Source: Amycolatopsis japonica
GTDB taxonomy: Bacteria > Actinomycetota > Actinomycetes > Mycobacteriales > Pseudonocardiaceae
DNA length: 64,000 nucleotides
NCBI RefSeq assembly: GCF_000732925.1
Contig: NZ_CP008953.1
Coordinates: 558,001 to 622,000, forward strand
Direction: 5' to 3'
Positions within the stretch are counted from its first letter, which is position 1. Every line of letters starts with the position of its first letter. The notes under the pieces were generated by a model. It ran no database searches, was not told the origin of the DNA, and was given only the letters and a program-made list of their open reading frames with translations. A program made the translations under genes and the position numbers. Below are positions 16,537-25,253 of the stretch, piece after piece.

Positions 16537-18045
16537 TTAGACGCCGATCGCCGACGCTGACCCGCCGAACTGTTGCCGCAGCTCGCGTTTGAGCAGCTTG
16601 CCGGACGCGTTCTTCGGCAGTTCGCCGACGAAATGCACCGACTTCGGCACCTTGTGCGCCGCCAGCGACTTCTTGGCGAACTCGATCAGTTCCGCTTCGT
16701 CGACGGGTTCCTTCACCACGACCACCGCGGCGATCGCCTCGATCCACCGTTCGTGTGGCAGGCCGACGACGGCGACCTCGGCCACGGCGGGATGCGCGTA
16801 CAGTGCGTCTTCCACCTCGCGCGACGCGACGAGCACGCCGCCGGTGTTGACGACGTCCTTGATCCGGTCGACGACGAACAGATAGCCCTCTTCGTCCTGC
16901 CGCACCAGATCACCGGAATGGAACCAGCCGCCCGCGAACGCCTCCACCGACTCCTCGGGCTTGCCCCAGTAACCCGTGCACAGCTGGGGAGAGCGATAGA
17001 CGACCTCGCCGAGTTCGCCCGGCGGGAGGTCGTTCATCTCGGCGTCCACCACCCGCGTCTCGACGAAAAGGATCGGGCGGCCGACGGAATCCGGGCGTGC
17101 GTCGTGCTCTTCGGGCCGCAGGACCGTCGCGAGTGGACCGATCTCCGATTGCCCGAAGCAGTTGTAGAACCCGACTTCCGGCAGCCGGGCGCGGAGCGCG
17201 TTCAGCACCGGGACGGGCATGATCGACGCGCCGTAGTACGCCTTGGTGAGGCAGCTCAGATCCGCGTCCGCGAGGCCGGGATGGTTCGCGAGTCCCACCC
17301 AGACGGTCGGCGGGAAGAACAGGGAAGTGATGCCCTGGCGGGGAATCCGCGCCAGGATGTCGCCGAGATCGGGCCCCTCGACGAGATGGTTCGTCGCGCC
17401 GACGGCCAGCCCGGGCATGAGGAACACGTGCATCTGCGCCGAGTGGTACAGCGGCAACGCGTGCAGCGGCACGTCGCGGTCGCTCAGGTCGAGCGCGGCG
17501 ATGCAGGACGAGTACTCGTGCACCAGCGCGCGATGGGTGAGCATCGCGCCCTTCGGCCGCGAGGTCGTCCCGGACGTGTAGAGCAGCTGGACGAGGTCGT
17601 CGTCCGAGACCCCGGATTCCTCGTGCGGCACGACGGCTTCGTCCAGTGCCCACTCCAGAACGTCCACTGTGGACACATGCTCGACACCGACGTGCTCGGC
17701 CAGCGCGGGGTCGACGAAGGCGACGGCGGGCTCGGACTGCGTGAGCAGGTACTCGAGTTCCTCGCCGCGGGCGTTGAAGTTCACCGGCACGTGCACCAGC
17801 CCGGCCCGCGCGCAACCGAGGTACAGCAACAGATACGCGTCGGAATTCTTCCCGAAGGCCGCGACCCGGTCACCGTGGACGAGTCCGCGATCGAGCAGCT
17901 TCGCCGCGACCCGGCCGGCCGCGCGGTCGAGTTCCGCGTACGTCCACACGCGATCGGCGAACGTGAGGGCGACCCGGCCCGGGACGCGGCGCGCGCTCCG
18001 TTCCAGAACGCGGCCGACGGTGCTGGGGTAGCCGGGAACGGTCAT
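16537..18045 (-). CDS. AMP-forming acyl-CoA synthetase (FadD-like)
   Basis: A 502-residue adenylate-forming enzyme that activates a carboxylic acid with ATP and CoA. It shows the P-loop LLYTSGTTSRPKGAMLTH, the A5-type segment YNCFGQSEIGP, the GWFHSGDL motif, the hinge VDRIKDVVNTGGVLV and the catalytic-lysine region KNASGKLLKREL near the C terminus. Length fits medium- or long-chain acyl-CoA synthetases. The ATG at 18045 follows GGAGACC. It stands alone, divergent from the epimerase gene; the acyl substrate is not predictable. Confidence 0.9.
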   Translation of the reverse strand: MTVPGYPSTVGRVLERSARRVPGRVALTFADRVWTYAELDRAAGRVAAKLLDRGLVHGDRVAAFGKNSDAYLLLYLGCARAGLVHVPVNFNARGEELEYLLTQSEPAVAFVDPALAEHVGVEHVSTVDVLEWALDEAVVPHEESGVSDDDLVQLLYTSGTTSRPKGAMLTHRALVHEYSSCIAALDLSDRDVPLHALPLYHSAQMHVFLMPGLAVGATNHLVEGPDLGDILARIPRQGITSLFFPPTVWVGLANHPGLADADLSCLTKAYYGASIMPVPVLNALRARLPEVGFYNCFGQSEIGPLATVLRPEEHDARPDSVGRPILFVETRVVDAEMNDLPPGELGEVVYRSPQLCTGYWGKPEESVEAFAGGWFHSGDLVRQDEEGYLFVVDRIKDVVNTGGVLVASREVEDALYAHPAVAEVAVVGLPHERWIEAIAAVVVVKEPVDEAELIEFAKKSLAAHKVPKSVHFVGELPKNASGKLLKRELRQQFGGSASAIGV

Positions 18046-18097
18046 CGCGGCGGTCTCCTTCGTCCGGGCGTGGCGTTCTCACAGTAACCTCGTCGGC

Positions 18098-19003
18098 ATG
18101 GCCAATCCCACCGGAGAGCAGTTCGAGATCACCCGCGGCAACGCGCGAGCCGTCATCACCGAGATCGGTGCCGGGTTGCGCGCGTTCGAGGTCGGCGGGG
18201 TGCCCTACGTCGAGGCGTTCGCCGAGGACGAGAAGCCACCGAAGGGCGCCGGGCAGGTACTGCTGCCCTGGCCGAACCGCACCAAAGGCGGCCAGTGGGA
18301 CTACCAGGGCGAGAAGCAGCAGCTCCCGATCACCGAAGAGGCGCGCGGCAACGCGATCCACGGCCTGACCAGGCACGAGGAGTGGGAGCTCCTCGAACAC
18401 GCGGAGTCGTCGATCACCCTGGCCATCGACGTCCCGGCGCAGGAAGGCTGGCCGGTGCCGCTGCGCGCGACGATCACCTACGAGATCTCGCCGCGCGAGC
18501 TGGTCGTCACGCACGAGATCCGCAACGAGGGCGAGAGCCCCATCGGAGTCGGGCTCGGCACGCACCCGTACTTCCGCATCGGCGACGTGCCCACCGACGA
18601 GCTGACCCTGACGCTGCCCGCGAGCCGGGTCCGGCCGTATCTCGGCGACGAGCAGATGCCGTACGCCGACGAGCAGGACGTCGAGGGGACCGAGTACGAC
18701 TTCCGGTCCGGCAAGCTGCTCGAAGGCGTCGACCTGGACACGGCGTTCGGTGGGCTGGCCGTCGCCGAGGACGGCAACCATCATCACGTCCTCTCGCACG
18801 AGGACCGGGAGCTGCTGGTCTGGGCCGGGCCGGATTTCCGCTGGGCGCAGGTCTTCACCCCGGACGACCTGGTCGGCCGCGGCCGGGCGGTGGCGATCGA
18901 GCCGATGACCTGTCCCGCCGACGCGCTCAACACCGGCACCGACCTGATCGAGCTGGAGCCCGCGTCGTCGTGGACCGGGAGCTGGGGAATCCGGGTGCGC
19001 TGA
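18098..19003 (+). CDS. Aldose 1-epimerase family protein
   Basis: A 301-residue galactose-mutarotase-fold protein. Typical segments include LPWPNRTKGGQWDYQGEKQQ, AIHGLTRHEEWEL (the catalytic-type His), IGVGLGTHPYFRIG and the C-terminal IEPMTCPADALNTG. It probably interconverts alpha and beta anomers of a hexose. The ATG at 18098 lies 7 nt after TAACCT, suggesting a leaderless transcript. The GNAT gene starts one nucleotide after its stop, so the two are co-transcribed. Confidence 0.9.
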   Translation: MANPTGEQFEITRGNARAVITEIGAGLRAFEVGGVPYVEAFAEDEKPPKGAGQVLLPWPNRTKGGQWDYQGEKQQLPITEEARGNAIHGLTRHEEWELLEHAESSITLAIDVPAQEGWPVPLRATITYEISPRELVVTHEIRNEGESPIGVGLGTHPYFRIGDVPTDELTLTLPASRVRPYLGDEQMPYADEQDVEGTEYDFRSGKLLEGVDLDTAFGGLAVAEDGNHHHVLSHEDRELLVWAGPDFRWAQVFTPDDLVGRGRAVAIEPMTCPADALNTGTDLIELEPASSWTGSWGIRVR

Positions 19004-19004
19004 G

Positions 19005-19487
19005 ATGTCGCTGCTCCGCCTGGGCCCCGCCGACGCGGGCGAGGTGCTCACACTGCAGCGCGCGGCGTACGTCCCGGAGGCCAGGGCGCACGAGAACATC
19101 GACCTCCCGCCGCTGACGGAGACCTTCGAGCAGACCAAAGCGGCTCTGGGTGATCCCGCGTGTTCCACCTGGGGCATCAGGGAATCCGGGCGGCTGGTGG
19201 CGAGCGTCCGGATCGTCGTGGACGGCGGCGCCGGTCTCGTCGGCAGGCTCATCGTCGCCCCGGACAGGCAGGGACACGGCCTCGGCAGCTCCTTGCTGCT
19301 CGCCGCCGAAGACGCCGCGCCGCCTTCGGTGACCGTGTTCCGCCTGTTCACCGGGGAGCGGAGCGCGGGGCCGCTGCGGATGTACCGGAAGCTCGGCTAC
19401 GTCGAGACGCACCGCACGCCCGAGAAGCACTACCAACTGGTCCATTTCGAAAAGCCCCGCGTGCGGACCGGCGGCCCAGTTCGTTAG
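19005..19487 (+). CDS. GNAT-family N-acetyltransferase
   Basis: A 160-residue acetyl-CoA-dependent acyltransferase. The CoA-binding motif A is visible as RLIVAPDRQGHGLGSSLLLA, and motif B as RMYRKLGYVETHRTPEKHYQ. Length is typical of single-domain GNATs. It begins one nucleotide after the epimerase stop, with no room for another promoter. The acetyl acceptor is unknown. Confidence 0.88.
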   Translation: MSLLRLGPADAGEVLTLQRAAYVPEARAHENIDLPPLTETFEQTKAALGDPACSTWGIRESGRLVASVRIVVDGGAGLVGRLIVAPDRQGHGLGSSLLLAAEDAAPPSVTVFRLFTGERSAGPLRMYRKLGYVETHRTPEKHYQLVHFEKPRVRTGGPVR

Positions 19488-19498
19488 CGTGTCAAAGT

Positions 19499-20728
19499 AT
19501 GTCTGACAAAGCACAGGTCAAGGCCATCGTCGGTGGTTACGTCGTCCCGGTCGACGGTGATCCCATCGACGGCGGCACGGTCCTCATCGAGAACGGGAAG
19601 ATCGCCGCGGTCGGCACGGACGCCGACGTCGACATCCCCGACGACGCCGAACTGATCGACGCCGCGGGCAGCTGGGTGCTGCCCGGGTTCATCGACGCGC
19701 ACGCCCACCTCGGCGTGCACGAAGACGGCGAAGGCTGGTCCGGGAACGACACCAACGAGATGACCGACCCCAACGGCGCGCGGTTCCGCGCGATCGACGG
19801 GATCGACCCGTACGAGCCCGGCTTCGACGACGCGCTCGCGGGCGGCGTCACCAGCGTCGTCATCAAACCCGGCTCGGGGAACCCCATCGGCGGGCAGACG
19901 ATCGGCGTCAAGACCTGGGGCCGGACCGTGCTCGACATGATCTTCGCCGAGGGCGTCAGCGTGAAGAGCGCGCTCGGTGAGAACCCGAAGCGCGTGTACG
20001 GCGAGAAGAAGCAGACGCCGTCGACCAGGCTCGGCGTCGCGTCGACCATCCGCGACGCCTTCACCGCCGCGCGCAACTACGCCGCCCAGCGCGAGCACGC
20101 CGCCGGCGAGGGCAAGCCGTTCGACGTCGACCTCACCAAGGAGACGCTGGCCAAGGTCCTGGACGGGGAGCTGTACTGGGACCAGCACGTCCACCGCGCC
20201 GACGACATGGTCACCGCGATCCGGCTGGCCGACGAGTTCGGCTACAAACTGGTGATCAACCACGGCACCGAAGGCCACCTGATCGCGGACCTGCTCGCCG
20301 AGCGGGAGGTGCCGGTGATCCTCGGGCCGCTGTTCACCACCAAGTCCAAAGTGGAGCTGCGCAACCGCACCCTGCGCGCGCCCGGCATCCTCGCCAGGGC
20401 GGGCGTGAAGATCGCGATCACCACGGACCACCCGGTCGTGCCGATCAACTTCCTGGTGTACCAGGCCGCGCTGTCGGTGAAGGACGGGCTCGACCCGGAG
20501 ACCGCGCTCAAGGCGCTGACCGTCAACCCGGCCGCGATGCTGGACCTCGACGACCAGGTCGGCTCGCTGAAGCCGGGCCTCGACGCCGACGTGGTCATCT
20601 GGTCGGGCGACCCGCTGGACGTGATGAACCGGGCGATGCGCGTGTTCGTGCGCGGTCGCGAGGTCTACCACTTCGACGAGGAGACCGGGGTCGGTGTCGC
20701 CGAAGATCGGCGTTACCGCGAGGCCTGA
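19499..20728 (+). CDS. Amidohydrolase-superfamily protein
   Basis: A 409-residue metal-dependent hydrolase of the imidazolonepropionase/dihydroorotase-like group. An N-terminal beta-sandwich (GGYVVPVDGDPIDGGTVLIE) precedes the metal motif LPGFIDAHAHLG (HxH). Later features are a histidine strand in LVINHGTEGH and the Asp-containing ITTDHPVVPINFL, then the returning sandwich ending with KPGLDADVVIWSGDPLDV. The ATG at 19499 follows TAGCGT by 8 nt. Its downstream palindrome is broken by the IS110 element. The substrate is unknown. Confidence 0.85.
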   Translation: MSDKAQVKAIVGGYVVPVDGDPIDGGTVLIENGKIAAVGTDADVDIPDDAELIDAAGSWVLPGFIDAHAHLGVHEDGEGWSGNDTNEMTDPNGARFRAIDGIDPYEPGFDDALAGGVTSVVIKPGSGNPIGGQTIGVKTWGRTVLDMIFAEGVSVKSALGENPKRVYGEKKQTPSTRLGVASTIRDAFTAARNYAAQREHAAGEGKPFDVDLTKETLAKVLDGELYWDQHVHRADDMVTAIRLADEFGYKLVINHGTEGHLIADLLAEREVPVILGPLFTTKSKVELRNRTLRAPGILARAGVKIAITTDHPVVPINFLVYQAALSVKDGLDPETALKALTVNPAAMLDLDDQVGSLKPGLDADVVIWSGDPLDVMNRAMRVFVRGREVYHFDEETGVGVAEDRRYREA

Positions 20729-20779
20729 GCCGGATCTCAGGCTTGGGGCGTGATGTGAAAGCCACAGTGATGATGATGT

Positions 20780-20985
20780 GTGTGGATGGAGTTCTGGCGG
20801 GGTCTGGCTCGGAAAGCCACTGACGCCCTGGTTGGGGTTGTCTTGCGAAAGATCTGCCGGCTCGTGCTGGGTCTCTGTTCATGCACGTGACCAGGCCGGG
20901 GATGTGACTTGATAGGAGCCTGTGCCACCAGGACACCCATCACTGTGTTGTCCATCCCGGCCCGGTACGTGCCATCCGTTCAACC
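20780..20985 (+). ncRNA. Predicted IS110 bridge RNA with target and donor guides
   Basis: Four guide-like matches occur in the order known for IS110 bridge RNAs. GAAAGCCAC at 20812-20820 equals the left target (20757-20765). TTGCGAAAG at 20843-20851 is complementary to the right target (22105-22113). ATAGGAGC at 20912-20919 equals the element's right end (22095-22102). ATCACTG at 20939-20945 is complementary to the left junction (20765-20771). The pairs fall in two loop-like segments, one target-binding and one donor-binding. The RNA ends are approximate and folding was not computed. Confidence 0.75.
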
Positions 20986-21000
20986 CGATCGAGACACGGA

Positions 21001-22089
21001 ATGGCAGTGACCAGGATGACCGATCAGCAGCATGCCGTCGACACGACCCTGGTGACCGGCGGGGTCGATACCCATAAGGACACCCACACCGCCGCCGCGC
21101 TGGATCACCTCGGGCGGTGTCTGGGGACCCGCACGTTCCCGGCCACCACGGCCGGATACACGGCTCTGCTGGCCTGGTTGGGCGGGTTTGGCGTGGTCAC
21201 CGGGGTGGGTGTCGAGGGCACCGGTTCCTACGGCGCCGGGCTGGCCCGCCACCTGGCCGCCGAGGACGTCACGGTGGTGGAGGTCAACCAGCCCGACCGG
21301 CACACCCGCCGCCGCGCAGGGAAAACCGATGCCCAGGACGCGATCAACGCCGCCCGCGCCGTGCTGTCCGGTCAGGCCGGCACGACCCCGAAAGCAGGCA
21401 CTGGCCCCGCCGCGGCGATCTCCGCACTGCGCACAGCACTCAACGGAGCGGTCAAGTCCCGCACCGCCGCGCTCAACCAGCTCGACGCCCTGATCGTCAC
21501 CGCCCCCGCGGCGCTGCGCGAAACCCTCACCCCGCTCACCGGCACCACCTTGATCACCACCTGCGCCCGGCTCCGCCCCGGCACCGACCTCACCGACCCG
21601 CGCACCGCCGTCAAAACCGCGCTACGCCGCCTCGCCCGCCGCATCCAGCACCTCACCGACGAAATCACCGACACCAAAACAGAACTGGCCACCCTGACCC
21701 GGCAGGCACTGCCCGCCACCACCGCCCTGTTCGGCGTCGGCCCCGACACCGCCGCGCAACTCCTGACCACCGCCGGCGACAACCCCGACCGCATCACCAC
21801 TGAAGCCCGCTTCGCGCACCTCTGCGGCGCCGCACCCATCCACGCCAGCAGCGGCCGCACCACCCGCCACCGCCTCAACCGCGGCGGCGACCGCCACGCC
21901 AACGCCGCCCTCTACCGCATCGCCATCGTCCGCATGCGCCACTGCCCCAGCACCCGCGCCTACGTCGAACGACGCACCACCGAAGGACTCCCCAAACGCC
22001 ACATCATCCGCTGCCTCAAACGCTACATAGCCCGCGAAATCCACCAAGCCCTCATCGCAGACCTCGCCACCCTCACCCACACCCCTTGA
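21001..22089 (+). CDS. IS110-family DEDD recombinase (transposase)
   Basis: A 362-residue recombinase. The RuvC-like domain has Asp23 in GGVDTHKDTH, Glu72 in GVGVEGTGSYG and Asp110/Asp113 in AGKTDAQDA. The C-terminal Tnp_20 domain has the conserved serine (Ser283 or Ser284) in HASSGRT, followed by RHRLNRGGDRHANAALY. No frameshift or missing catalytic residue is visible, so it looks intact. The ATG at 21001 directly follows the guide region; another in-frame ATG at 21016 is possible. The second half is strikingly C-rich at wobble positions compared with neighbours, consistent with transfer. Confidence 0.95.
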   Translation: MAVTRMTDQQHAVDTTLVTGGVDTHKDTHTAAALDHLGRCLGTRTFPATTAGYTALLAWLGGFGVVTGVGVEGTGSYGAGLARHLAAEDVTVVEVNQPDRHTRRRAGKTDAQDAINAARAVLSGQAGTTPKAGTGPAAAISALRTALNGAVKSRTAALNQLDALIVTAPAALRETLTPLTGTTLITTCARLRPGTDLTDPRTAVKTALRRLARRIQHLTDEITDTKTELATLTRQALPATTALFGVGPDTAAQLLTTAGDNPDRITTEARFAHLCGAAPIHASSGRTTRHRLNRGGDRHANAALYRIAIVRMRHCPSTRAYVERRTTEGLPKRHIIRCLKRYIAREIHQALIADLATLTHTP

Positions 22090-22105
22090 CATCAATAGGA
22101 GCATC

Positions 22106-22145
22106 TTTCGCAACCTTCAACGTTGCGAAAGTGGCTTTCACATCA
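22106..22145. repeat. Right part of a palindromic repeat split by the IS
   Basis: TTTCGCAAC (22106-22114) and GTTGCGAAA (22122-22130) flank a 7-nt loop, and the arm continues as GTGGCTTTCACATCA. Its complement is now on the other side of the IS (20751-20765). The rejoined hairpin has a 24-bp stem and presumably was the terminator after the amidohydrolase gene. Confidence 0.8.
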
Positions 22146-22197
22146 TGGAGGACGGGCGTTGCGCGAGTTGCGAATGCGCAAGCACCACGCTGTGCCC

Positions 22198-22422
22198 ATG
22201 AAGGGACCTGATCTTCCTTCGCCCGAGCAGGGCTTCACGGTCGAGCAGTGGCGCCATCGTTGGCCCGTCGCTGTCGAGAAGACCGAGCTGGTCGGCGGAG
22301 TGATCATCTTCGTCGGCGAGTTCGACTCTCGTGATGTCGAAACCGCGCAACGCACCTACCCCGGGCGACGGGCGCTGCTCACCGAAACCGGCCACATCGA
22401 AGTGCACCCGGCCCGATCATGA
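22198..22422 (+). CDS. Small conserved-looking hypothetical protein
   Basis: A 74-residue protein from the ATG at 22198; an in-frame ATG at 22174 would add eight residues, and neither start has a clear ribosome site. The C-terminal half (ELVGGVIIFVGEFDSRDVE, then YPGRRALL and IEVHPA) has the look of a real small soluble protein, related in memory to short actinomycete proteins of the form 'GVIYFxGDFDxRDVxxAxRxYPG'. No function is assigned. It sits between the IS and the acyl-CoA dehydrogenase gene, converging on the latter. Confidence 0.5.
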   Translation: MKGPDLPSPEQGFTVEQWRHRWPVAVEKTELVGGVIIFVGEFDSRDVETAQRTYPGRRALLTETGHIEVHPARS

Positions 22423-22428
22423 AAGCGG

Positions 22429-23574
22429 TCAGCCTTTCCGCAGTTCCCGCGCGATCACCATGCGCTGGATCTGGTTCGTGCCCTCGAAGATCTGCGGCAC
22501 CTTCGCCTCCCGCATGTACCGCTCCACCGGGAAGTCCTTCGTGTAGCCGGCGCCGCCGAGGACCTGCACGGCGTCGGTGGTCACCTTCATCGCGCCGTCG
22601 GTCGCGACGAGTTTCGCGATGGACGCCTGCCGCTGGAACGGCAGCCCGCGGTCACGGCGGCGGGCCGCGTCGAGGTACATCGCGCGGGACGTCTCGACGG
22701 TCGCGGCCATGTCGGCCAGCAGGAACTCCAGGCCCTGGAACTCGATGATCGGCCGCCCGAACTGCGTGCGCCCCTTCGCGTACTCGAGCGCCTCGTCCAG
22801 CGCGGCCTGCGCGAGCCCGACGGCGCACGCGGCGATGCCCAGCCGTCCGGAGCTGAGCGACGACAGCGCGATCTTCAGCCCCTGGCCTTCTTCGCCGATC
22901 CGGCGTTCGGCGTCGACGGCGGCGTCTTCGAACATCAGCTGTGCCGTGGTCGAGCCGGTGAGGCCCATTTTCCGCTCGGGCGGCGCGGCCGAGAGGCCCG
23001 GCGTCGCCGCGTCGACGAGCAGGCAGCTGATGCCCTGCCCGCCCTCGTCGCTGGTACGCACCATCGTCGTGTAGAAGTCGGCCTCACCCGCGTGGGTGAT
23101 CCACGCCTTCGTGCCGTTCACGACGTACCGGCCGCCGTCGAGCCGCGCGCGCGTGGACAGCGCGGCCGCGTCGGAGCCGGCGTGGGTCTCCGAGAGCGCG
23201 TACGCGCCCAGCAGGCCGCCTTCGAGCATCGAGGGCAGCCAGCGGTCACGCTGTTCGTCGGTGCCGTGGTGCGCCAGCGCGAAGCAGGACATCGTGTGCA
23301 CGGAGAGCCCGACGCCCACCGACATCCACGCGGCGGCGATCTCCTCCAGAACCTGCAGGTAGACCTCGTACGGCAGCTCGCCGCCACCCCAGCGTTCCGC
23401 GTACGGCAGGCCGAGGAGCCCGGCCTGTCCGAGCAGCCGGAACTGCTCGCGCGGGAAGTGCGCGGTCTCTTCGTACTTGCTCGCGATCGGCGCGAGTTCC
23501 TCGCGCGCGATCTCCTTGGCCAGGTCGATCAGGTCCTGGGCCTCGGTGCTGGGCAGCAGACGGTCCGCCGGCAT
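22429..23574 (-). CDS. Acyl-CoA dehydrogenase
   Basis: A 381-residue FAD enzyme that introduces the alpha,beta double bond into acyl-CoAs. Conserved parts are LSETHAGSDAAALSTRA (FAD/substrate loop), KAWITHAGEADFYTT, the SSGRLGIAACAVGLAQAALD region, FGRPIIEFQGLEFLLADMA, and a C-terminal VERYMREAKVPQIFEGTNQI with the catalytic-type Glu. The ATG at 23574 follows GGAGG (minus strand). It diverges from a TetR gene over a 103-nt region with palindromes, suggesting control by that TetR. Confidence 0.93.
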   Translation of the reverse strand: MPADRLLPSTEAQDLIDLAKEIAREELAPIASKYEETAHFPREQFRLLGQAGLLGLPYAERWGGGELPYEVYLQVLEEIAAAWMSVGVGLSVHTMSCFALAHHGTDEQRDRWLPSMLEGGLLGAYALSETHAGSDAAALSTRARLDGGRYVVNGTKAWITHAGEADFYTTMVRTSDEGGQGISCLLVDAATPGLSAAPPERKMGLTGSTTAQLMFEDAAVDAERRIGEEGQGLKIALSSLSSGRLGIAACAVGLAQAALDEALEYAKGRTQFGRPIIEFQGLEFLLADMAATVETSRAMYLDAARRRDRGLPFQRQASIAKLVATDGAMKVTTDAVQVLGGAGYTKDFPVERYMREAKVPQIFEGTNQIQRMVIARELRKG

Positions 23575-23602
23575 GGCTCCTCCGAGCTGAACGGTACTAA
23601 AA

Positions 23603-23633
23603 ACAGTACTGTGGGCTGATTCAGCGTACAGTA
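23603..23633. promoter_or_regulatory. Candidate TetR operator between acyl-CoA dehydrogenase and TetR
   Basis: A perfect palindrome ACAGTACTGT (23603-23612) is followed by a further half site TACAGTA (23627-23633), inverted relative to TACTGT. The sites lie in the divergent promoter region and overlap where both promoters must be. Confidence 0.55.
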
Positions 23634-23677
23634 GACGGTGCTGGGGGTACACCGTTCGCGTAGGGGATAGTGATCCG

Positions 23678-24268
23678 ATGACCTCGCGCCGCCAGCCCAC
23701 CGCGCGTCAGAGAGCACTGCTCTCGGAACTCGAAGCGCTCTTCCTCGCCGAGGGGTTCTCCCAGTTCACCCTGGACGACCTGGCCGCGAGGCTCCGCTGC
23801 TCGAAGTCGACCCTCTACGCGCTCGCCCCCAGCAAGGAGCAGCTCGCGGTGAAGGTCGTCACCCACTTTTTCAAGGGGGCCGCCGAGCTGCTGGAGGAGC
23901 GGATCGCCGGGATCGACGACGCCCGCAAGATCCTCGGCGAGTATCTCGCCGGGATCTCCGAATACCTGAATCGCGCCTCGGCCGCTTTCATGACCGACAT
24001 CGCCGAATTCGCGCCGGCGCGGGACGCCTATCAGCTCAACAGCCGCGCCGCGGCCGCCCGGATCCGGTCGTTCATCGACCGAGGGGTCACCGACGGTGTT
24101 TTCCGTGAGGTGCACGCGCGGCTGATCGCGGAAATGGCGGGACTGATCATCGAGGGAATCCAGACCGGCGTGATCGGCCAGCGCACCGGGGTGACCGACG
24201 CCGAAGCGTTCACCGCGCTGTCGGAACTCCTCCTTGGCGGTATTGCGACAAAAAATGTCCTGAACTGA
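23678..24268 (+). CDS. TetR-family regulator, divergent from acyl-CoA dehydrogenase
   Basis: A 196-residue TetR protein. The HTH is at about residues 14-60: ALFLAEGFSQFTLDDLAARL, CSKSTLYALAPSKEQLAVKV. The C-terminal domain includes YLNRASAAFMTDIAEFAP and a helix pair ending in GGIATKNVLN, as in TetR proteins near fatty-acid or xenobiotic catabolism genes. By position it probably represses the divergent acyl-CoA dehydrogenase and itself, with an acyl-CoA as inducer (inference). The start at 23678 gives full HTH coverage. Confidence 0.9.
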   Translation: MTSRRQPTARQRALLSELEALFLAEGFSQFTLDDLAARLRCSKSTLYALAPSKEQLAVKVVTHFFKGAAELLEERIAGIDDARKILGEYLAGISEYLNRASAAFMTDIAEFAPARDAYQLNSRAAAARIRSFIDRGVTDGVFREVHARLIAEMAGLIIEGIQTGVIGQRTGVTDAEAFTALSELLLGGIATKNVLN

Positions 24269-24311
24269 CAATTCTGGTGGTGGAACCACCGCCTCGGCTA
24301 GCATCGCGCCC

Positions 24312-25253
24312 GTGATCGTGGTGGGTGGAGAGGCGCTGGTCGACCTCGTTCCTGGTGAACCGTTGGATTCCACTGTGGACGGTGGGTTGCGCGCGCTGCT
24401 GCCCCGGATGGGTGGTGGTCCCTACAACGTCGCGCTCGCCGCCGGACGGCTCGGCGTCCCGACGGGTTTCCTCTCGCGCGTCTCGAACGACCGTTTCGGG
24501 GTCGCGCTGGTGGACCGGCTGCACGCCTCCGGCGTCGACACCGCGTTGCTGCAGCGGGGAAACGAGCCGACGACGCTCGCCGTGGTCGCGCTCGACGAGA
24601 AGGGTTCCGCCCGGTACACCTTCTACACCGAGGGCACCGCGGACCGGCTCGTCGCCGACCCGGGCCCGCTCCCCGAAGATGTGACGGCGCTCTCCCTCGG
24701 CACCCTCGGCATGGTCCTGGAGCCGGGTGCGAGCACCTACGAAACGCTGTTGCGCCGCGAATCCGCGCGCGGCGTGCTGACCGTGCTCGATCCGAACATC
24801 CGTGCGGCGCTGATCGAGGATCCGGCGGCGTACCGGGCGCGGTTCGAGTCCTGGCTGCCGCATGTCCGCCTGCTCAAGATCTCCGACGACGACACGGAAT
24901 GGCTCGCCGAAGGCGCCGACCCGGTCGACGCGGCAAAGGTCTGGACCTCTTGCGGAGTCGATGCCGTCGTGCTCACCCGAGGCGCGCAGGGGTTGTCCGT
25001 CATCACACGAGCGGGCGAAATCGCGCAGGTCCCGTCACGCCGGGTCGACGTCGTCGACACGATCGGCGCCGGTGACACCGTGCAAGGCGCCCTCCTGGCG
25101 TGGCTGTACTCGAACGGCGTGCGCGACGTGTCCACTCTCGACGCCGACGGCTGGCGCTCGGCGCTCGAATTCGCGGCGAAAGCGGCGTCGATCACCGTGT
25201 CGCGGAGCGGGGCGGAACCGCCGACGGCCGAAGATATGGCATCCGCCGTGTGA
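24312..25253 (+). CDS. PfkB-family carbohydrate kinase
   Basis: A 313-residue ribokinase/fructokinase-type sugar kinase. Signature 1 appears as MGGGPYNVALAAGRLGVPTG with a glycine-rich sugar site, and signature 2 as VVDTIGAGDTVQGALLAWL with the catalytic Asp and anion hole. Fructose is the commonest substrate for this length and start (IVVGGEALVDLVP), but specificity is unproven. The GTG at 24312 follows TAGCAT by 7 nt, consistent with a leaderless transcript. No transporter or sugar isomerase is adjacent. Confidence 0.9.
   Translation: MIVVGGEALVDLVPGEPLDSTVDGGLRALLPRMGGGPYNVALAAGRLGVPTGFLSRVSNDRFGVALVDRLHASGVDTALLQRGNEPTTLAVVALDEKGSARYTFYTEGTADRLVADPGPLPEDVTALSLGTLGMVLEPGASTYETLLRRESARGVLTVLDPNIRAALIEDPAAYRARFESWLPHVRLLKISDDDTEWLAEGADPVDAAKVWTSCGVDAVVLTRGAQGLSVITRAGEIAQVPSRRVDVVDTIGAGDTVQGALLAWLYSNGVRDVSTLDADGWRSALEFAAKAASITVSRSGAEPPTAEDMASAV

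Larger units (their letters stand above)
20766..22105 (+). mobile_element. IS110-family insertion sequence
   Basis: A 1340-nt element without terminal inverted repeats: a 235-nt non-coding left end, one DEDD recombinase gene and a 16-nt right end. Its borders were set by rejoining the split target: TGATGTGAAAGCCAC (20751-20765) plus TTTCGCAAC (22106-22114) is the exact complement of the arm at 22122-22145. An unoccupied copy of this target core occurs at 60287-60304. There is no target duplication beyond one shared C, as usual for IS110. The layout with a long left end fits the IS110 group rather than the IS1111 group. Confidence 0.9.

Noticed and set aside
20766..22105. Terminal inverted repeats of the insertion sequence
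   Set aside because: No TIR could be found; this agrees with the IS110 group and is not a sign of truncation.
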